The notes: a model not told the origin generated them from the sequence alone. Shown: positions 26,193 to 37,101, counted from the stretch's first letter. The stretch: DNA of 64,000 bases from Fischerella sp. PCC 9605 (GCF_000517105.1 NZ_KI912148.1:1234518-1298517); one strand, 5' to 3'. Program-made: numbers and translations.

Positions 26193-29100
26193 ATGCCTAC
26201 CGAACAGTTAACCAGAGAAAGCGATAATTTAGATTTAAAACAACTGCTCAGAACGTTGTCAGCTGTAAAAAAAGGTGAATTTTCTGCACGCATGCCCATC
26301 GACCAAACTGGTATGGCAGGAAAAATTGCTGATACACTCAACGATATCATTGAGCAAAATGAACGGCTGGCGGCAGAGCTACAAAGGATTGGTAATGTTG
26401 TTGGTAAAGAAGGCAAAATCACCGAACGGGCTTCTTTGGGAAATGTGCGCGGTGGGTGGTCTGCCTGCGTTGATTCTGTCAATACATTAATTACAGATTT
26501 AGTTCAGCCAACAGTTGAAACAGCACGGGTCATCAGGGCTGTAGCGAATGGCGACCTATCGCAAACTATGGCACCAGAAATGGACGGCAGACCTCTCAAG
26601 GGAGAGTTTCTCCAAACTGCCCAAATGGTAAACACAATGGTGGGTCAGTTGAATGGGTTTGCCAGTGAAGTAACGCGGGTAGCCCGTGAGGTGGGAACTG
26701 AAGGTAAATTGGGCGTACAAGCACAAGTGCCGGGTGTGGCTGGTACTTGGAAGGATTTAACTGATAGCGTTAACTTGATGGCAGGCAACTTAACTGCCCA
26801 AGTCCGCAATATCGCTGAAGTCACCACAGCAGTAGCAAACGGCGACCTCTCCAAAAAAATTACTGTTGATGTCAAGGGCGAAATTTTGGAGTTGAAGAAC
26901 ACCGTAAACATCATGGTGGATCAACTCAACTCCTTCGCATCGGAAGTAACGCGGGTTGCTAGGGAAGTGGGTGCAGAAGGTAAACTCGGCGGACAAGCGC
27001 AAGTGCCGGGTGTGGCTGGTACTTGGCGGGATTTAACCGAGTCGGTGAATATGATGGCAGGAAACTTAACTGCCCAAGTCCGCAACATTGCCGAAGTCAC
27101 CACAGCAGTAGCAAACGGCGACCTCTCCAAGAAAATTACTGTCGATGTCAAGGGCGAAATTTTAGAGTTGAAGAACACCGTAAACATCATGGTGGATCAA
27201 CTCAACTCCTTCGCATCGGAAGTAACGCGGGTTGCGAGGGAAGTAGGTGCAGAAGGTAAACTCGGCGGACAAGCGCAAGTTCCAGGTGTGGCTGGTACTT
27301 GGAAAGATTTGACCGACAGCGTGAATTTCATGGCGGGTTCGTTAACGGCACAGGTGCGGAACATTGCCGAAGTCACCACGGCGGTAGCGACTGGCGATCT
27401 TTCCAAGAAAATTACTGTTGATGTCAAGGGCGAAATTTTGGAGTTGAAGAATACCATTAATACAATGGTGGATCAACTCAACTCCTTTGCGTCGGAAGTA
27501 ACGCGGGTAGCCCGTGAGGTGGGAACCGAAGGTAAACTCGGCGTGCAAGCAGAAGTGCGAGGCGTGGCTGGTACTTGGAAGGACTTGACCGATAGCGTCA
27601 ACATGATGGCTGGTAATTTAACCGGGCAAGTCCGTAATATTGCGGAAGTTGCCACAGCGATCGCCAACGGCGATCTTTCCAAGAAAATCACTGTCGATGT
27701 CAAGGGCGAAATTCTGGAACTAAAGAACACTATTAATATCATGGTGGATCAACTCGGTTCCTTTGCGTCGGAAGTAACGCGGGTTGCTAGGGAAGTGGGT
27801 TCGGAAGGAAAGCTGGGTGTACAAGCAGATGTCAGAGGTGTTGCTGGCACTTGGAAAGATTTGACCGACAGCGTGAATTTCATGGCGGGTTCGCTGACGG
27901 CACAGGTGCGAAATATTGCGGAAGTAACGACGGCGGTGGCAAATGGCGATCTTTCCAAGAAAATTACCGTTGATGTCAAGGGCGAAATTCGGGAGTTGAA
28001 AAACACCATTAACACGATGGTGGATCAGCTTAACTCTTTTGCTGGTGAAGTAACGCGGGTTGCTAGGGAAGTGGGTGCAGAAGGTAAGCTGGGCGTGCAA
28101 GCAGAAGTCAAAGGCGTAGCAGGCACTTGGAAAGATTTGACCGACAGCGTCAATTTCATGGCGGGTTCCTTGACGGCACAGGTGCGGAATATTGCGGAAG
28201 TGACGACTGCGGTGGCAAACGGCGACCTTTCCAAGAAAATCACCGTGGATGTCAGAGGCGAAATTCTGGAATTGAAAAACACTATTAATACGATGGTTGA
28301 TCAGCTGAGTTCCTTCGCATCAGAAGTAACGCGGGTAGCCCGCGAGGTGGGAACCGAAGGAAAGCTGGGCGTACAAGCAGAAGTCAAAGGCGTGGCTGGC
28401 ACTTGGAAAGACCTGACCGGGGCAGTAAATATGATGGCAGGCAACCTCACCGACCAAGTGCGGAGTATCGCCGAAGTTGCCACAGCGATCGCCAACGGCG
28501 ACCTCTCCAAGAAAATTACCGTGCAGGTGAAAGGCGAAATTCTAGAGTTGAAGAACACTATTAATATCATGGTGGATCAACTCAACTCCTTTGCATCGGA
28601 AGTAACGCGGGTTGCCCGTGAAGTGGGTTCGGAAGGAAAACTGGGCGTACAAGCGGATGTCAAAGGTGTTGCTGGCACGTGGAAAGATTTGACTGATAGC
28701 GTGAATTTCATGGCGGGTTCGCTGACAGCACAGGTGCGGAACATTGCGGCAGTAACGACGGCGGTGGCAAATGGCGACCTTTCCAAGAAAATCACCGTAG
28801 ATGTGAAGGGAGAAATTCTGGAGTTGAAAGACACTATTAACACAATGGTGGATCAACTCAACTCCTTTGCATCGGAAGTAACGCGGGTAGCCCGAGAGGT
28901 GGGAACTGAAGGCAAGCTGGGCGTACAAGCGGAAGTGCGAGGCGTGGCTGGTACGTGGAAGGACTTGACCGATAGCGTCAACATGATGGCTGGTAATTTG
29001 ACATCACAAGTCCGTAATATTGCTGAAGTAGCCACGGCGGTAGCAAATGGCGACCTTTCTAAGAAAATCACTGTCGATGTCAAGGGAGAAATTCTAGAGT

Positions 29101-32100
29101 TGAAAAACACCATCAACACGATGGTGGATCAACTCAACTCCTTTGCGTCGGAAGTAACGCGGGTTGCCCGCGAGGTGGGAACCGAAGGTAAACTTGGCGT
29201 ACAAGCCTATGTTAGAGGTGTGGGTGGTACGTGGAAAGATTTGACTGATAACGTTAACTTGATGGCAGGCAACCTCACGGCACAGGTGCGGAACATTGCC
29301 GAAGTGACGAAGGCGGTAGCGAATGGCGATCTTTCTAAGAAAATTACTGTTGATGTGAGGGGTGAAATCTTCGAGTTGAAGAACACCATGAACGTGATGG
29401 TGGATCAGCTAAGTTCCTTCGCATCGGAAGTAACGCGAGTTGCCCGCGAGGTGGGAACCGAAGGTAAACTCGGCGGCCAAGCGCAGGTGCAAGGTGTGGC
29501 AGGCACTTGGAAAGATTTGACCGACAATGTGAACTCGATGGCGAGTAATTTGACGGCACAGGTGCGAGGCATTGCCAAAGTGGTGACAGCGGTTGCCAAC
29601 GGTGACTTGAAGCGGAAACTAATGCTAGATGCCAAGGGTGAAATTGAGGCTTTGGCAGAAACAATTAATGAAATGATTGATACGCTGGCGACTTTTGCTA
29701 ACCAAGTCACAACCGTAGCGCGGGAAGTCGGTATTGAAGGTAAATTAGGCGGACAAGCGAAAGTGCCGGGGGCGGCTGGTACGTGGAAAGATTTGACCGA
29801 CAACGTGAACGAACTCGCAGCCACACTGACTACCCAGCTACGGGCGATCGCAGAAGTAGCAACTGCTGTTACCAAGGGTGATTTAACACGGTCAATTTCT
29901 GTTGAGGCACTAGGTGAGGTTGCCATCCTCAAGGACAACATCAACCAGATGATCGCCAATCTGCGGGAGACGACGCAGAAAAACACCGAACAAGACTGGT
30001 TGAAGACTAACCTAGCTAAATTTACCCGGATGCTGCAAGGTCAGCGCGACCTAGAAACGGTATCAAAACTGATTCTCTCTGAGTTAGCACCGTTAGTGGG
30101 AGCTGCTCATGGCGTATTCTACATCATGGAAAATGCGGAAAGTCAACCGTATTTAAAACTACTTAGCAGCTACGCATACCGCGAACGCAAACATCTTGCC
30201 AACCGCTTCCACTTAGGTGAAGGCTTAGTCGGACAATGCGCTTTAGAAAAAGAACGCATTCTCTTGACAGAAGTACCGCACGATTATATCAAGATTAGTT
30301 CTGGCTTGGGCGAAGCTACTCCAGTAAATGACGTGGTGCTGCCCGTACTGTTTGAGGGACAGGTAACTGCGGTCATTGAGTTAGCTTCATTCCGGCGCTT
30401 TAGCGAAATTCATCTGACATTTTTCGACCAACTCACAGAAAGTATCGCGATCGTGTTGAACACTATCGCCGCCAGCATGCGTACGGAAGAGTTACTTAAA
30501 CAGTCGCAATCTTTGGCGGAGGAACTGCAAAGTCAGCAAAACGAATTGCGAGAAACCAACAAGCGTCTAGAACAACAAGCCCAAACCCTCAAAGCATCCG
30601 AAGATTTACTGAAAAAACAGCAAGAAGAATTACAAAAAACCAATGCTGAACTGGAAGAAAAGGCAGAACTATTAGCTTTGCAAAACAAAGAAGTAGAACG
30701 CAAAAATCAGGAAATAGAACAAGCAAGATTGTCATTAGAAGAAAAAGCCGAACAACTGGCATTGTCTTCTAAATACAAATCAGAATTTCTGGCGAATATG
30801 TCCCATGAATTGCGGACACCACTCAACAGCTTGTTGATATTAGCGAAGCTTTTAGCAGACAACAGTGAAGGAAATCTCAGCAACAAACAAATCGAATATA
30901 GCCGCACAATCTACTCAGCCGGAAATGATTTGTTGTCATTAATTAATGACATTTTGGACTTGGCAAAAATCGAATCTGGAACCATGTCTATTGATATGGA
31001 TCAGATGCGGTTGTCTGACTTGCGCGAACAAATTGAACGTACCTTTGGGCAAGTGGCAGCTGACAAAGGACTGAATTTCACCATCGAAATAGCTCCACAA
31101 CTACCTAGTACAGTTTACACAGACGCCAAACGCCTGCAACAAATATTGAAAAACCTGCTGGCAAACGCATTTAAATTCACTGAACGCGGCGAGGTTGGCT
31201 TACGGGTGTTTACCGCCAAACAAGGATGGAGTCCTGACAATGAAACTCTCAATCGTGCCAGTACAGTGCTAGCTTTTGCAGTCACAGATACAGGTATTGG
31301 TATTGCCCCCGAAAAACAGAAAATCATTTTCGAGGCGTTTCAACAGGCGGACGGTACTACCAGTCGCAAATATGGCGGTACAGGTTTGGGTTTATCGATC
31401 AGCCGCGAAATCGCCCGGTTATTGGGTGGGGAAATCAAATTAGTCAGTCACCCAGATGAAGGTAGTACATTTACGTTGTACTTGCCACAACCGCTTTCCC
31501 CCGATCGGGAGGTGCTTCGCGGTGGGGAGGTGGGGAGATTGGGAGATGGGGAGAAGACTTCACCCCACCACCCCACCACCCCACCACCCCATCACAGAAG
31601 TCCCACTCCCCCCATTCCCACTCCAGTTATTGACGACAGAGACAATATCCAACCAGGCGATCGCACACTTTTAATTGTGGAAGATGACACCAAGTTTGCG
31701 CGTATCCTATTAGACATAGCACGGCAATATGAATTCAAGGGCATTTTTGCTCACAATGGCAGTACGGGTTTGGCACTGGCCCAAGAATACCAGCCTTCTG
31801 CCATCATCCTCGATGTTCGCCTGCCAGGGATGGATGGTTGGGCGGTGCTGGATCGCCTCAAGCATGATGCCAATACCCGCCACATTCCCGTGCATATGAT
31901 GACAGTAGAAGAAGGACGACAGCGCAGTTTGCAACAAGGGGCGATCGCCTATTTGCAAAAACCCATCAGCAGTGAAACATTACACCAAGCACTCACTAAA
32001 ATTAAAGGCTTTGTTGAGAGGCGGGTGAAAAATCTCCTGATTGTGGAAGATGATGAAAATCAACGCCGAAGTATTGTTGAGTTGATTGGCAATAGCGATG

Positions 32101-32831
32101 TTGCAACTACTGCTGTGAGTACAGGTGCAGAGGCATTACAAGCCATACAAAATGGACAATTTGATTGCGTAGTCCTAGATTTGGGACTACCAGATATGAA
32201 TGGCTTTGAGTTGATTGAACAAATTAAACACTCTCCCAATGGCGAAGCATTACCCATCGTCGTCTACACAGCCAGAGAGTTAACCAGGACAGAAGATACG
32301 CAACTGCGACGCATCGCGGAAACTATTATTGTCAAGGATGTAAGTTCGCCCGAACGTCTTTTGGATGAAACTGCCTTGTTTTTGCATCGCGTTCAAGCCA
32401 ATTTACCCGCACCCAAACGTCAAATCCTCGAACAATTACAAAATCGCGATCCCTTACTTGCGGGCAAAAAAGTTTTGATTGTCGATGACGATGTTCGTAA
32501 CATCTTTGCCCTGACTAGTATGCTTGAGCGTTATCAAATGCAGGTTTTATATGCCGAAAATGGTCGCGATGGCATTGCGGTTTTACAAAACAATCCAGAT
32601 ATCAATGTCATCCTCATGGATGTGATGATGCCAGAAATGGACGGCTACGAAACTACCCGTTGCATCCGTGCTAACCCTGATTTCAAATCTCTGCCGATTA
32701 TTGCTTTGACTGCCAAAGCGATGCAGGGCGATCGCGAAAAATGTATTGAGGCTGGTGCTTCTGATTACATTACTAAACCCGTTGATACTGAACAGTTGCT
32801 TTCTCTGTTGCGCGTTTGGTTATATCGATAA
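26193..32831 (+). CDS. Giant soluble hybrid histidine kinase: poly-HAMP, GAF, HisKA-HATPase, three receiver domains
   Basis: A 2212-residue cytoplasmic kinase with no membrane helix visible. Residues ~15-150 hold divergent HAMP-like segments. Residues ~155-1262 contain twelve 92-residue HAMP units (276 bp each), marked by [24 protein letters not shown] and [20 protein letters not shown]. Then come a GAF domain (~1275-1430), a long coiled coil, HisKA (SHELRTPL, His1538), HATPase ([23 protein letters not shown]), and receivers with Asp1874, Asp1996 and Asp2143. A Pro/His-rich linker (~1770-1815) is encoded by inserted repeat DNA at 31497-31635. Stacked HAMP units recall fungal group III kinases, where they form the sensor. 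CheR, CheB and another hybrid kinase follow, so it probably belongs to the same pathway. The signal is unknown. Confidence 0.92.
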   Translation: MPTEQLTRESDNLDLKQLLRTLSAVKKGEFSARMPIDQTGMAGKIADTLNDIIEQNERLAAELQRIGNVVGKEGKITERASLGNVRGGWSACVDSVNTLITDLVQPTVETARVIRAVANGDLSQTMAPEMDGRPLKGEFLQTAQMVNTMVGQLNGFASEVTRVAREVGTEGKLGVQAQVPGVAGTWKDLTDSVNLMAGNLTAQVRNIAEVTTAVANGDLSKKITVDVKGEILELKNTVNIMVDQLNSFASEVTRVAREVGAEGKLGGQAQVPGVAGTWRDLTESVNMMAGNLTAQVRNIAEVTTAVANGDLSKKITVDVKGEILELKNTVNIMVDQLNSFASEVTRVAREVGAEGKLGGQAQVPGVAGTWKDLTDSVNFMAGSLTAQVRNIAEVTTAVATGDLSKKITVDVKGEILELKNTINTMVDQLNSFASEVTRVAREVGTEGKLGVQAEVRGVAGTWKDLTDSVNMMAGNLTGQVRNIAEVATAIANGDLSKKITVDVKGEILELKNTINIMVDQLGSFASEVTRVAREVGSEGKLGVQADVRGVAGTWKDLTDSVNFMAGSLTAQVRNIAEVTTAVANGDLSKKITVDVKGEIRELKNTINTMVDQLNSFAGEVTRVAREVGAEGKLGVQAEVKGVAGTWKDLTDSVNFMAGSLTAQVRNIAEVTTAVANGDLSKKITVDVRGEILELKNTINTMVDQLSSFASEVTRVAREVGTEGKLGVQAEVKGVAGTWKDLTGAVNMMAGNLTDQVRSIAEVATAIANGDLSKKITVQVKGEILELKNTINIMVDQLNSFASEVTRVAREVGSEGKLGVQADVKGVAGTWKDLTDSVNFMAGSLTAQVRNIAAVTTAVANGDLSKKITVDVKGEILELKDTINTMVDQLNSFASEVTRVAREVGTEGKLGVQAEVRGVAGTWKDLTDSVNMMAGNLTSQVRNIAEVATAVANGDLSKKITVDVKGEILELKNTINTMVDQLNSFASEVTRVAREVGTEGKLGVQAYVRGVGGTWKDLTDNVNLMAGNLTAQVRNIAEVTKAVANGDLSKKITVDVRGEIFELKNTMNVMVDQLSSFASEVTRVAREVGTEGKLGGQAQVQGVAGTWKDLTDNVNSMASNLTAQVRGIAKVVTAVANGDLKRKLMLDAKGEIEALAETINEMIDTLATFANQVTTVAREVGIEGKLGGQAKVPGAAGTWKDLTDNVNELAATLTTQLRAIAEVATAVTKGDLTRSISVEALGEVAILKDNINQMIANLRETTQKNTEQDWLKTNLAKFTRMLQGQRDLETVSKLILSELAPLVGAAHGVFYIMENAESQPYLKLLSSYAYRERKHLANRFHLGEGLVGQCALEKERILLTEVPHDYIKISSGLGEATPVNDVVLPVLFEGQVTAVIELASFRRFSEIHLTFFDQLTESIAIVLNTIAASMRTEELLKQSQSLAEELQSQQNELRETNKRLEQQAQTLKASEDLLKKQQEELQKTNAELEEKAELLALQNKEVERKNQEIEQARLSLEEKAEQLALSSKYKSEFLANMSHELRTPLNSLLILAKLLADNSEGNLSNKQIEYSRTIYSAGNDLLSLINDILDLAKIESGTMSIDMDQMRLSDLREQIERTFGQVAADKGLNFTIEIAPQLPSTVYTDAKRLQQILKNLLANAFKFTERGEVGLRVFTAKQGWSPDNETLNRASTVLAFAVTDTGIGIAPEKQKIIFEAFQQADGTTSRKYGGTGLGLSISREIARLLGGEIKLVSHPDEGSTFTLYLPQPLSPDREVLRGGEVGRLGDGEKTSPHHPTTPPPHHRSPTPPIPTPVIDDRDNIQPGDRTLLIVEDDTKFARILLDIARQYEFKGIFAHNGSTGLALAQEYQPSAIILDVRLPGMDGWAVLDRLKHDANTRHIPVHMMTVEEGRQRSLQQGAIAYLQKPISSETLHQALTKIKGFVERRVKNLLIVEDDENQRRSIVELIGNSDVATTAVSTGAEALQAIQNGQFDCVVLDLGLPDMNGFELIEQIKHSPNGEALPIVVYTARELTRTEDTQLRRIAETIIVKDVSSPERLLDETALFLHRVQANLPAPKRQILEQLQNRDPLLAGKKVLIVDDDVRNIFALTSMLERYQMQVLYAENGRDGIAVLQNNPDINVILMDVMMPEMDGYETTRCIRANPDFKSLPIIALTAKAMQGDREKCIEAGASDYITKPVDTEQLLSLLRVWLYR
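26667..29978 (+). repeat. Twelve tandem 276-bp coding repeats (HAMP units)
   Basis: GAAGTAACGCGGGT recurs at 26667, 26943, 27219 and onward at an exact 276-bp spacing; the twelfth unit is more diverged. Several neighbouring units are nearly identical at third codon positions, which indicates recent duplication or gene conversion rather than old divergence. Confidence 0.9.
31497..31635. repeat. Repeat-derived in-frame insertion in the giant kinase gene
   Basis: GTGGGGAGGTGGGGAGATTG is followed by CACCCCACCACCCCACCACC, inverted G/C-rich tracts that differ from the surrounding codon use. They encode a Gly/Glu-rich then Pro/His-rich stretch between the ATPase domain and the first receiver, where added length is tolerated. 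Confidence 0.8.
32789..32830. repeat. 42-bp direct repeat, copy 1 (3' end of the giant kinase gene)
   Basis: The last codons of the kinase gene (GCGCGTTTGGTTATATCGAT core) recur at 34676-34717 with 3 mismatches in 42 bp, 1887 bp away. The pair brackets the carbamate kinase remnant and the cDPG-synthetase-like gene. Confidence 0.85.
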
Positions 32832-32838
32832 ATTCCAA

Positions 32839-33021
32839 TCATTTGCTGACAACAGTACCTGCCTGACCTGCTAGAATTGCTGCTGCATCCTCTAGCCGAC
32901 CAATGCCTGCATAGCCACCCGTAGCATCAACAAATCGACACGCTGCCTCTACCTTAGGAGCCATTGAACCGGGTGCAAAGCTATAGCTCCGTAGCTGTTG
33001 GGGTGTTACGAGTGTGATGCG
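32839..33021 (-). pseudogene. 3' remnant of carbamate kinase
   Basis: The minus strand encodes RSYSFAPGSMAPKVEAACRF, then VDATGGYAGIGRLEDAAAIL and AGQAGTVVSK before a TGA at 32839-32841. GSM.PKVEAA and the IG.LEDA segment are the C-terminal motifs of carbamate kinase (ArcC). Only about 60 of roughly 310 residues remain; a CCCCCCG/CGGGGG hairpin (33027-33048) marks the broken end. The complete gene would have been directly downstream of the gene at 33069 on the same strand. Confidence 0.85.
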
Positions 33022-33068
33022 TAAAGCCCCCCGTTTTTTAAACGGGGGATATAAGCGGATGGCTGAAT

Positions 33069-34433
33069 TTATTCAGCCGGAATAAGGATAACCTTAATTC
33101 CAGCACGGACAAGAAACTTTTCTACCAACCTCCCCAAACCAGGCTCACCAGTTTCCGCAAATTCGTAACGGGCACGCACCACTGGCTTATTCACTTTGAT
33201 GAGTGCTGCCAAGTCAATGGGTGTCGCTGCCACCACTACGTCAGCCTGAGTGTTGTTAATAGTTTGTCCCAGCGCCTCTAGTTGTTCTTGGGAATAACCC
33301 ATTGCTGGCAACACCGCCCGGATGTGGGGATACTGGGCGTAGACAGCCGCAATTTCCGGCACGGCAAAGGCTCGTGGGTCAACAATTTCTGCTGCATGGG
33401 CATGGGTGGCGGCAACATAACCAGCACCGTAGGGCATACCGCCATGAGTAATTGTTGGCCCATCTTCCACAACCAACACCCGCCGACCCCGCACAACTTC
33501 TGGCTGATCTAAAACAATAGGTGAGGCGGCACGAACAACGGTAGCAGTGGGATTAACTTGGCGCACAGCATCCTCTACCCGTTGCACATCTGCGGTAGCA
33601 GCGGCATCAACCTTGGCAACCACCACAATGTCCGCCCTTCGCAGCACCACTTCGCCTGGATGGTGGGTGGTTTCATGTCCGGGGCGCAGTGGGTCAACTA
33701 ATACGATGTGCAAGTCCGGGCGAATAAAGGGGAAGTCGTTATTGCCACCATCCCAAAGTATCAAATCTGACTCTGCTTCTGCCAAATTGATGATGGGAGC
33801 GTAGTCAACCCCAGCATAGACAACATTACCAATATCTAGGTGCGGCTCATACTCCTCACGCTCCTCTAGGGTACATTCGGCTGTATCTAAATCGGCTCTG
33901 GTAGCAAAGCGCTGCACCCTCTGACGTTCCAGATCGCCGTAGGGCATGGGATGGCGGATGACTGCCACCCGCAAACCTTGCTGCCGCAGCAACTTGGAAA
34001 GCCAGCGTGCCGTCTGGGACTTACCGCAGCCAGTTCGCACCGCGGAAATGGCGATCGCTGGCACACGTGCCTGCAACATCGTGCGATCTGGCCCTAAAAG
34101 CACAAAATCTGCACCCGCTGCCATCGCCCGTGAGGCTAAGTGCATTACCTCTGCGTGGGTAACATCACTATAGGCAAAAATCACCCGATCGATATCTTCC
34201 TGGCGACAAAGCCATTCCAGTTTCGCTTCGTCAATAATGGGGATACCCTCAGGATAAAGAGAACCTGCGAGGGACGGCGGATAGCGACGACCTGCAATTC
34301 CGGAAATTTGCGCTGCTGTAAAAGCAATCACCTCATATGCCGGATTGTCCCGATACACCATATTAAAATTGTGAAAATCCCGACCCGCCGCACCCATGAT
34401 GACAACCCGTGTGCGTCGTTGAGTGTTAGTCAT
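33069..34433 (-). CDS. Cyclic 2,3-diphosphoglycerate synthetase-like P-loop protein
   Basis: A 454-residue cytoplasmic protein. The N-terminal Rossmann-like domain (RRTRVVIMGAAGRDFHNFNM) is followed by a P-loop domain with SAVRTGCGKSQTARWLS and the acidic strand LILWDGGNNDFPFIRPDLHI. VVVAKVDAA resembles the NKxD region of G3E-like GTPases. It fits the archaeal cyclic 2,3-diphosphoglycerate synthetase family, whose bacterial members are often next to carbamate kinase and a carbamoyltransferase-like gene; the arcC remnant downstream agrees. The bacterial role is not settled, so cDPG synthesis here is only a family-based guess. Codon use and GC seem somewhat higher than in the neighbours, which fits acquisition. 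Confidence 0.75.
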   Translation of the reverse strand: MTNTQRRTRVVIMGAAGRDFHNFNMVYRDNPAYEVIAFTAAQISGIAGRRYPPSLAGSLYPEGIPIIDEAKLEWLCRQEDIDRVIFAYSDVTHAEVMHLASRAMAAGADFVLLGPDRTMLQARVPAIAISAVRTGCGKSQTARWLSKLLRQQGLRVAVIRHPMPYGDLERQRVQRFATRADLDTAECTLEEREEYEPHLDIGNVVYAGVDYAPIINLAEAESDLILWDGGNNDFPFIRPDLHIVLVDPLRPGHETTHHPGEVVLRRADIVVVAKVDAAATADVQRVEDAVRQVNPTATVVRAASPIVLDQPEVVRGRRVLVVEDGPTITHGGMPYGAGYVAATHAHAAEIVDPRAFAVPEIAAVYAQYPHIRAVLPAMGYSQEQLEALGQTINNTQADVVVAATPIDLAALIKVNKPVVRARYEFAETGEPGLGRLVEKFLVRAGIKVILIPAE

Positions 34434-34967
34434 AACTTCTCCTCACGAATCGACAATGGTTTTCATCAACTGGGTTTGACCCCTTCAGGAGTTTGAGTTC
34501 CATTTCTTTTTTGCTCCCGTAGTGCAGAACTCAAGCAAACAAAGTCGTTATGGAACTATTGTTATATTTTTCTGACAAGCGATCCCCGAAAGTATACATT
34601 TCCTAACGTGAGGCTGAGGCGATCGCGCTTGTGAGAAGAAGGAAAAAACAGAGCGATCACCTCAGGCGTATTTATTGAATAGCTGCTTTCTCTGTAGCGC
34701 GTTTGGTTATATCGATAGTTTTCGTTCTTCAGGTAGAGGTGTTAGTTGCTATTTCTGATTTGTAGATGGATGCGGGATTTAACGCTTCAGCTCTATAAAT
34801 AATATCGTTAGTAGTTAGTAGTTAGTAGGTAGTAGGTAGTAGTTAGTAGTTAGTAGGTAGAATTGATTGTTAGTTGTTGGTTTTTTCCCACTAACCACTA
34901 TCTACTAACTACTAACCATTAACAGTCAAAACTAAAAATACTTTCAGTTGTGGCAACCTACTTAATC
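34434..34967. other. Spacer with kinase-end repeat and STRR array, no gene
   Basis: It holds the second copy of the 42-bp kinase-end repeat (34676-34717) and an STRR block of GTTAGTA/GTAGTTA units with complementary ACTAACC units (34808-34922). No ORF is credible. Confidence 0.6.
34676..34717. repeat. 42-bp direct repeat, copy 2 (pseudo-copy of the kinase 3' end)
   Basis: It matches 32789-32830 at 39 of 42 positions. In the kinase frame it would read E-stop-LLSL-stop-RVWLYR-stop, so it is a decayed non-coding copy. Upstream similarity stops abruptly. Confidence 0.85.
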
Positions 34968-35792
34968 ATGGGGAGAGAAGAACTAGAAGATATCGAAATC
35001 CAATTGCTACTAGAAGGAGTTTATCGCTATTACGGATTTGATTTTAGAAATTATGCCTTAAGCTCACTCAAACGTCGCATCTGGAAAACAGTTAATGCTG
35101 AAGGCTTAACTACCATATCTGGATTGCAAGAAAAAGTCTTCCATGACCCAGAATGTTTAGAAAAATTTTTATTCAATCTCTCGGTGAATGTAACTACTAT
35201 GTTCCGAGACCCCAACTTTTTTCTCGCATTGAGAAATAAAGTTATACCGATATTAAAAACTTATCCTTTTATTCGCATTTGGCACGCTGGATGTTCTACC
35301 GGTGAAGAAGTATATTCTATGGCAATTTTACTTAAAGAAGAAGGGCTGTATCACAGGTCGCGCTTATATGCTACTGATGTTAACGAAATGGTGTTACGCA
35401 AAGCCAAATCCGGTATTTTCCCAATCGAATTGATGCGAGAATATACTCATAATTATATACAAGCAGGTGGGAAAAAATCTTTTTCTGAATATTACACTGC
35501 CGCATATGGAAACGCGATTTTTTCATCAGATCTGAAGGAAAATATAGTTTTTTCGTTACATAATTTAGCCACAGATAATTCTTTCAATGAGTTCCATGTG
35601 ATTTTTTGTCGCAATGTTTTAATATACTTTAACAAAGATTTGCAAAATCGTGTTCACAAACTTTTTTATGAAAGTTTAATCAGACTAGGAATTCTAGGAT
35701 TAGGACGCCAAGAGTCTATCAAATTCACACCACACGAAAAAGATTATGAACAGTTAATAAGTAGTGAAAAAATTTATCGGAAAATGAGCTAA
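34968..35792 (+). CDS. cheR: CheR-type protein-glutamate methyltransferase
   Basis: A SAM-dependent methyltransferase of 274 residues. The N-terminal helical domain (YRYYGFDFRNYALSSLKRRI) is followed by the catalytic domain with WHAGCSTGEEVYSMAILLKE (SAM loop) and VIFCRNVLIYFNKDLQN, the CheR signature. It lacks the TPR extension of some CheR proteins. ATG 34968 was preferred; an in-frame GTG at 34950 would add six residues, and neither has a strong ribosome site. Together with CheB downstream and two hybrid kinases it forms a CheR/CheB-coupled kinase module. No chemoreceptor is in the window, so the kinase or a remote receptor may be the methylation target. Confidence 0.88.
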   Translation: MGREELEDIEIQLLLEGVYRYYGFDFRNYALSSLKRRIWKTVNAEGLTTISGLQEKVFHDPECLEKFLFNLSVNVTTMFRDPNFFLALRNKVIPILKTYPFIRIWHAGCSTGEEVYSMAILLKEEGLYHRSRLYATDVNEMVLRKAKSGIFPIELMREYTHNYIQAGGKKSFSEYYTAAYGNAIFSSDLKENIVFSLHNLATDNSFNEFHVIFCRNVLIYFNKDLQNRVHKLFYESLIRLGILGLGRQESIKFTPHEKDYEQLISSEKIYRKMS

Positions 35793-35872
35793 TTGATAGT
35801 GATTAATGTGACAACCAACATATTAACAACATATTAACTATCAATTACTATACAGACGGGTTTCTAAATTAC

Positions 35873-36183
35873 CCCTGTCAAGGTGTGAGTCTTGGAAATG
35901 GATTTTTCTTGGTGTCTTTGTGTCTTGGTGAGACCACTTCCCGTCTTGGCTTCTGCCTATAGGGGAAAGTGGCGAACCCGAAGGGCTTGGTGCCTTTAGG
36001 GGGGACTGGCGTAGACGCCCCTTGTGGGCGGCTTCTCGCAGAGTACCCGTAGACGCGCAGCGGCTCAAGGCAGAGTAGGGTGGTGAAAAAAGAATGATTG
36101 AAACACAAAGACACAAAGACACAAAGAGGAAAATAGCCTTCTCTACTAAGATTTGGGTTTGTTTTTTACCCACCTTGACAGGG
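35873..36183. mobile_element. MITE-like element with 13-bp perfect ends and a nested insertion
   Basis: CCCTGTCAAGGTG (35873-35885) and its exact complement (36171-36183) bound a hairpin element related to 25809-25920. A 148-bp GC-rich dispersed repeat (35931-36078) lies inside, flanked by GGTG at 35927-35930 and 36079-36082, a likely 4-bp target duplication. The uninterrupted relative at 25809 shows the empty site. No coding capacity. Confidence 0.75.
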
Positions 36184-36235
36184 CTAGTTTCTAAACCCAC
36201 CCCTACCAACTACTAATCACCATCTACTAACTTTT

Positions 36236-36820
36236 ATGAAATTCAACCTGATTGTTATTGGTACATCTTTAGGAGGATTAGATGCTCTGCAAATTATGCT
36301 AAGGGACTTGCCAAAAAACTTCCCTGTTCCTTTGGCTATTGTCCAACACCGTCATAAAGCTTCTGATGATACATTAGGGGTCTTATTGCAGCGTTACAGT
36401 AATTTAGTTGTCAAAGAGGTAGAAGACAAAGAAGAAATTTCTCCTGGATGTGTATATTTAGCTCCAGCAGATTATCACTTGTTAGTGGAAAGCATGAATA
36501 AAGCTGTTTCTTGCCCTTATTTCGCTTTATCTACTGATGCTCCTGTCACCTACGCACGACCATCAATAGACGTGCTTTTTGAAACAGCGGCAGATGCATA
36601 CGCTGAGAAATTGATTGGTGTGTTGCTAACAGGAGCAAATCAAGATGGTGTTCAAGGATTGGCAAAAATCAAAGCACGCGGCGGTGTAACTATAGTCGAA
36701 GAACCATCAACAGCATTTTGTCCAGTGATGCCGAAAGCGGCGATCGCTGCTGGAGTTGCAAAAATAGTTCTGCCATTGGCAGATATTAGCGCCTTCTTAG
36801 TAAAAATTTGCAATTTTTGA
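36236..36820 (+). CDS. cheB: CheB methylesterase domain protein (no receiver domain)
   Basis: At 194 residues it is only the catalytic domain of CheB, which removes methyl groups from receptor glutamates. The triad is visible: Ser in VIGTSLGGLDAL, His in AIVQHRHKAS, Asp in LTGANQDGVQG. The usual N-terminal receiver domain is absent, so activity is not controlled by phosphorylation in cis. It follows cheR (spacing enlarged by the MITE-like element) and precedes a hybrid kinase with an N-terminal receiver, which could supply the control in trans (inference). Confidence 0.88.
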   Translation: MKFNLIVIGTSLGGLDALQIMLRDLPKNFPVPLAIVQHRHKASDDTLGVLLQRYSNLVVKEVEDKEEISPGCVYLAPADYHLLVESMNKAVSCPYFALSTDAPVTYARPSIDVLFETAADAYAEKLIGVLLTGANQDGVQGLAKIKARGGVTIVEEPSTAFCPVMPKAAIAAGVAKIVLPLADISAFLVKICNF

Positions 36821-37101
36821 TTATTAATATCTTTATTGTCTCTATTGCGGTCTGAAATCGAAACAAGAGAAACAATATCCTGGACTTATCTAAGAAGTCC
36901 GGGATCTGTGGGGATCTGTGTCTTGCAAGTAGGATTGCTATACTTTTCTATTTTAATGAAGCAATAGATCATTTGATATTGAATTGTCAACAATACCTAA
37001 ATTTATAACTTAAGATAGTGGGAATACAGCTAGCTAAAGCGTCACAGTCAATAGCAAGACGTAAAAACGGCTTGGTCTATTCCTAAAAGTGTATCCTTGC
37101 A
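36821..37101. other. Spacer before the second hybrid kinase
   Basis: No gene. GGACTT/AAGTCC and a duplicated GGGATCTGTG are present around 36890-36922. It may contain the kinase promoter. Confidence 0.4.

Noticed and set aside
26645-29986. A ladder of ~85-130-residue minus-strand ORFs across the HAMP repeats
   Set aside because: They recur at 276 bp because they are antisense shadows of the repeated coding units; no ribosome sites and no independent codon signal.
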